A stretch of DNA of 5,233 nt from an uncultured delta proteobacterium (GTDB lineage Bacteria > Myxococcota_A > Polyangia > Polyangiales > Ga0077539). The first letter of the stretch is position 1, and every line of letters starts with the position of its first letter. A model generated the notes under the pieces. That model ran no database searches and had not been told where the DNA came from. It saw only the letters and a list, made by a program, of their open reading frames with translations. Position numbers and translations under genes: made by a program. The stretch spans positions 1-5,233 of the forward strand of contig CAIOSS010000734.1 of NCBI GenBank assembly GCA_903860995.1, written 5' to 3'. Below are positions 4,739 through 5,233 of the stretch, in pieces.

Positions 4739-5233
4739 AGAAGGGTGCCCCGGAGGAGCATCTGCGCGACGTTGAAGTAGATGATGAGCCCGGCCACGTC
4801 GACGAGGGTGGCGACGAAGGGCGCGGAGGCGGTGGCCGGGTCGAAGCCGAAGCGCTTCACGATGAAGGGCAGCATCGAGCCGGCGATGGTGCCCCAGCTC
4901 ACCACGCCGATGAGGCTGATGGAGACGGTGAGCCCGATGCGCAGCCACGAAGCGCCGTAGGACTGGAACAGCGACTGCCACACGGCGATGCGGACGAGGC
5001 CGATCACGGCGAGTCCGGCACCCAGGGTGAGCCCCGCGGCGACCTCGCGGCGGATGATGACCCACCAGTCGCGGCCCGAGATCTCGCCGAGGGCCATCGC
5101 GCGGATGATGAGCGTGGTGGCCTGCGAGCCGGAGTTGCCGCCGCTCGAGATGATCAGCGGGATGAAGAGCGTGAGCACCGCCGCGCGGGCGATCTCGTGC
5201 TCGTAGTGGGCCATGGCGCTGGCGGTGAGCAGC
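4735..5233 (-). CDS. mgtE: MgtE magnesium transporter, C-terminal membrane domain (partial)
   Basis: The last 165 codons of an MgtE-type Mg2+ channel/transporter; the start lies beyond the right edge. The visible part begins LLTASAMAHYEHEI, the connector ahead of the second membrane helix. It contains PLIISSGGNSGSQATTL, the MgtE signature (P25 to Q37 of the fragment), and several further hydrophobic helices. It ends with FDPATASAPFVATLVDVAG-LIIYF, where the Asp (fragment residue 145) matches the pore-lining acidic residue of the last helix. The cytosolic N-domain and CBS pair that sense Mg2+ are not in the window. MgtE normally has five membrane helices and about 450 residues, and the C-terminal end here is of normal length. 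The stop TGA overlaps the GTG of the small lipoprotein-like gene. Confidence 0.95.
   Translation of the reverse strand, partial: LLTASAMAHYEHEIARAAVLTLFIPLIISSGGNSGSQATTLIIRAMALGEISGRDWWVIIRREVAAGLTLGAGLAVIGLVRIAVWQSLFQSYGASWLRIGLTVSISLIGVVSWGTIAGSMLPFIVKRFGFDPATASAPFVATLVDVAGLIIYFNVAQMLLRGTLL

Noticed and set aside
1..5233. CRISPR array, tRNA, rRNA or riboswitch
   Set aside because: No regularly spaced repeats of CRISPR size, no tRNA-like cloverleaf recognised, and the mgtE leader where an M-box could lie is outside the window.

Overview
This is a very GC-rich window (about 70% by eye, with strong G/C third-position preference in the real genes). The aspartate/alanine-rich linker after the lipoprotein signal of the CotH-like protein, the scattered small gene remnants and the single-copy Uma2 nuclease gene fit a large-genome Myxococcota (Polyangiales-like) chromosome. 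This assignment is inference; no rRNA or marker gene is present.

Layout. Positions 1-155 (minus) hold the first 51 codons of an exported protein, possibly a TolC-type outer-membrane efflux factor, with a promoter that appears to fire at its GTG. Positions 156-362 are intergenic and hold a 27-bp direct repeat. Positions 363-953 (minus) encode a complete Uma2-family PD-(D/E)XK protein. From 1070 (plus), divergent from Uma2, lies a short addiction-module-antitoxin-like gene whose C-terminal part looks eroded and which has no recognisable toxin beside it. Positions about 1270-2100 are a low-quality stretch: two short tandem repeats, a 70-codon ORF of unknown function, and a frameshifted fragment resembling an IS91-type transposase.

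From 2119 the window becomes orderly. A zinc-type cation diffusion facilitator (2119-3105, plus) is followed after 36 bp by a CotH-kinase-like lipoprotein (3142-4461, plus). Their stop-side neighbour is a convergent minus-strand pair: the last 165 codons of an MgtE magnesium channel/transporter (4735-5233), and, overlapping its stop codon, a small lipoprotein-like gene (4472-4738) whose signal peptide lies in a different frame from its start and its C-terminus. A 7-bp-stem hairpin covers both convergent stop codons.

How the genes fit together: two divalent-metal transporters (Zn-type CDF export, Mg uptake) flank a surface-lipoprotein CotH homologue. No complete operon can be claimed beyond the likely CDF-CotH pair and the MgtE-small-lipoprotein coupling. 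I see no complete novel defence or mobile system. The most informative anomalies are the frame-split lipoprotein, the possible leaderless promoters at the two left-hand genes, and the eroded antitoxin/transposase zone.
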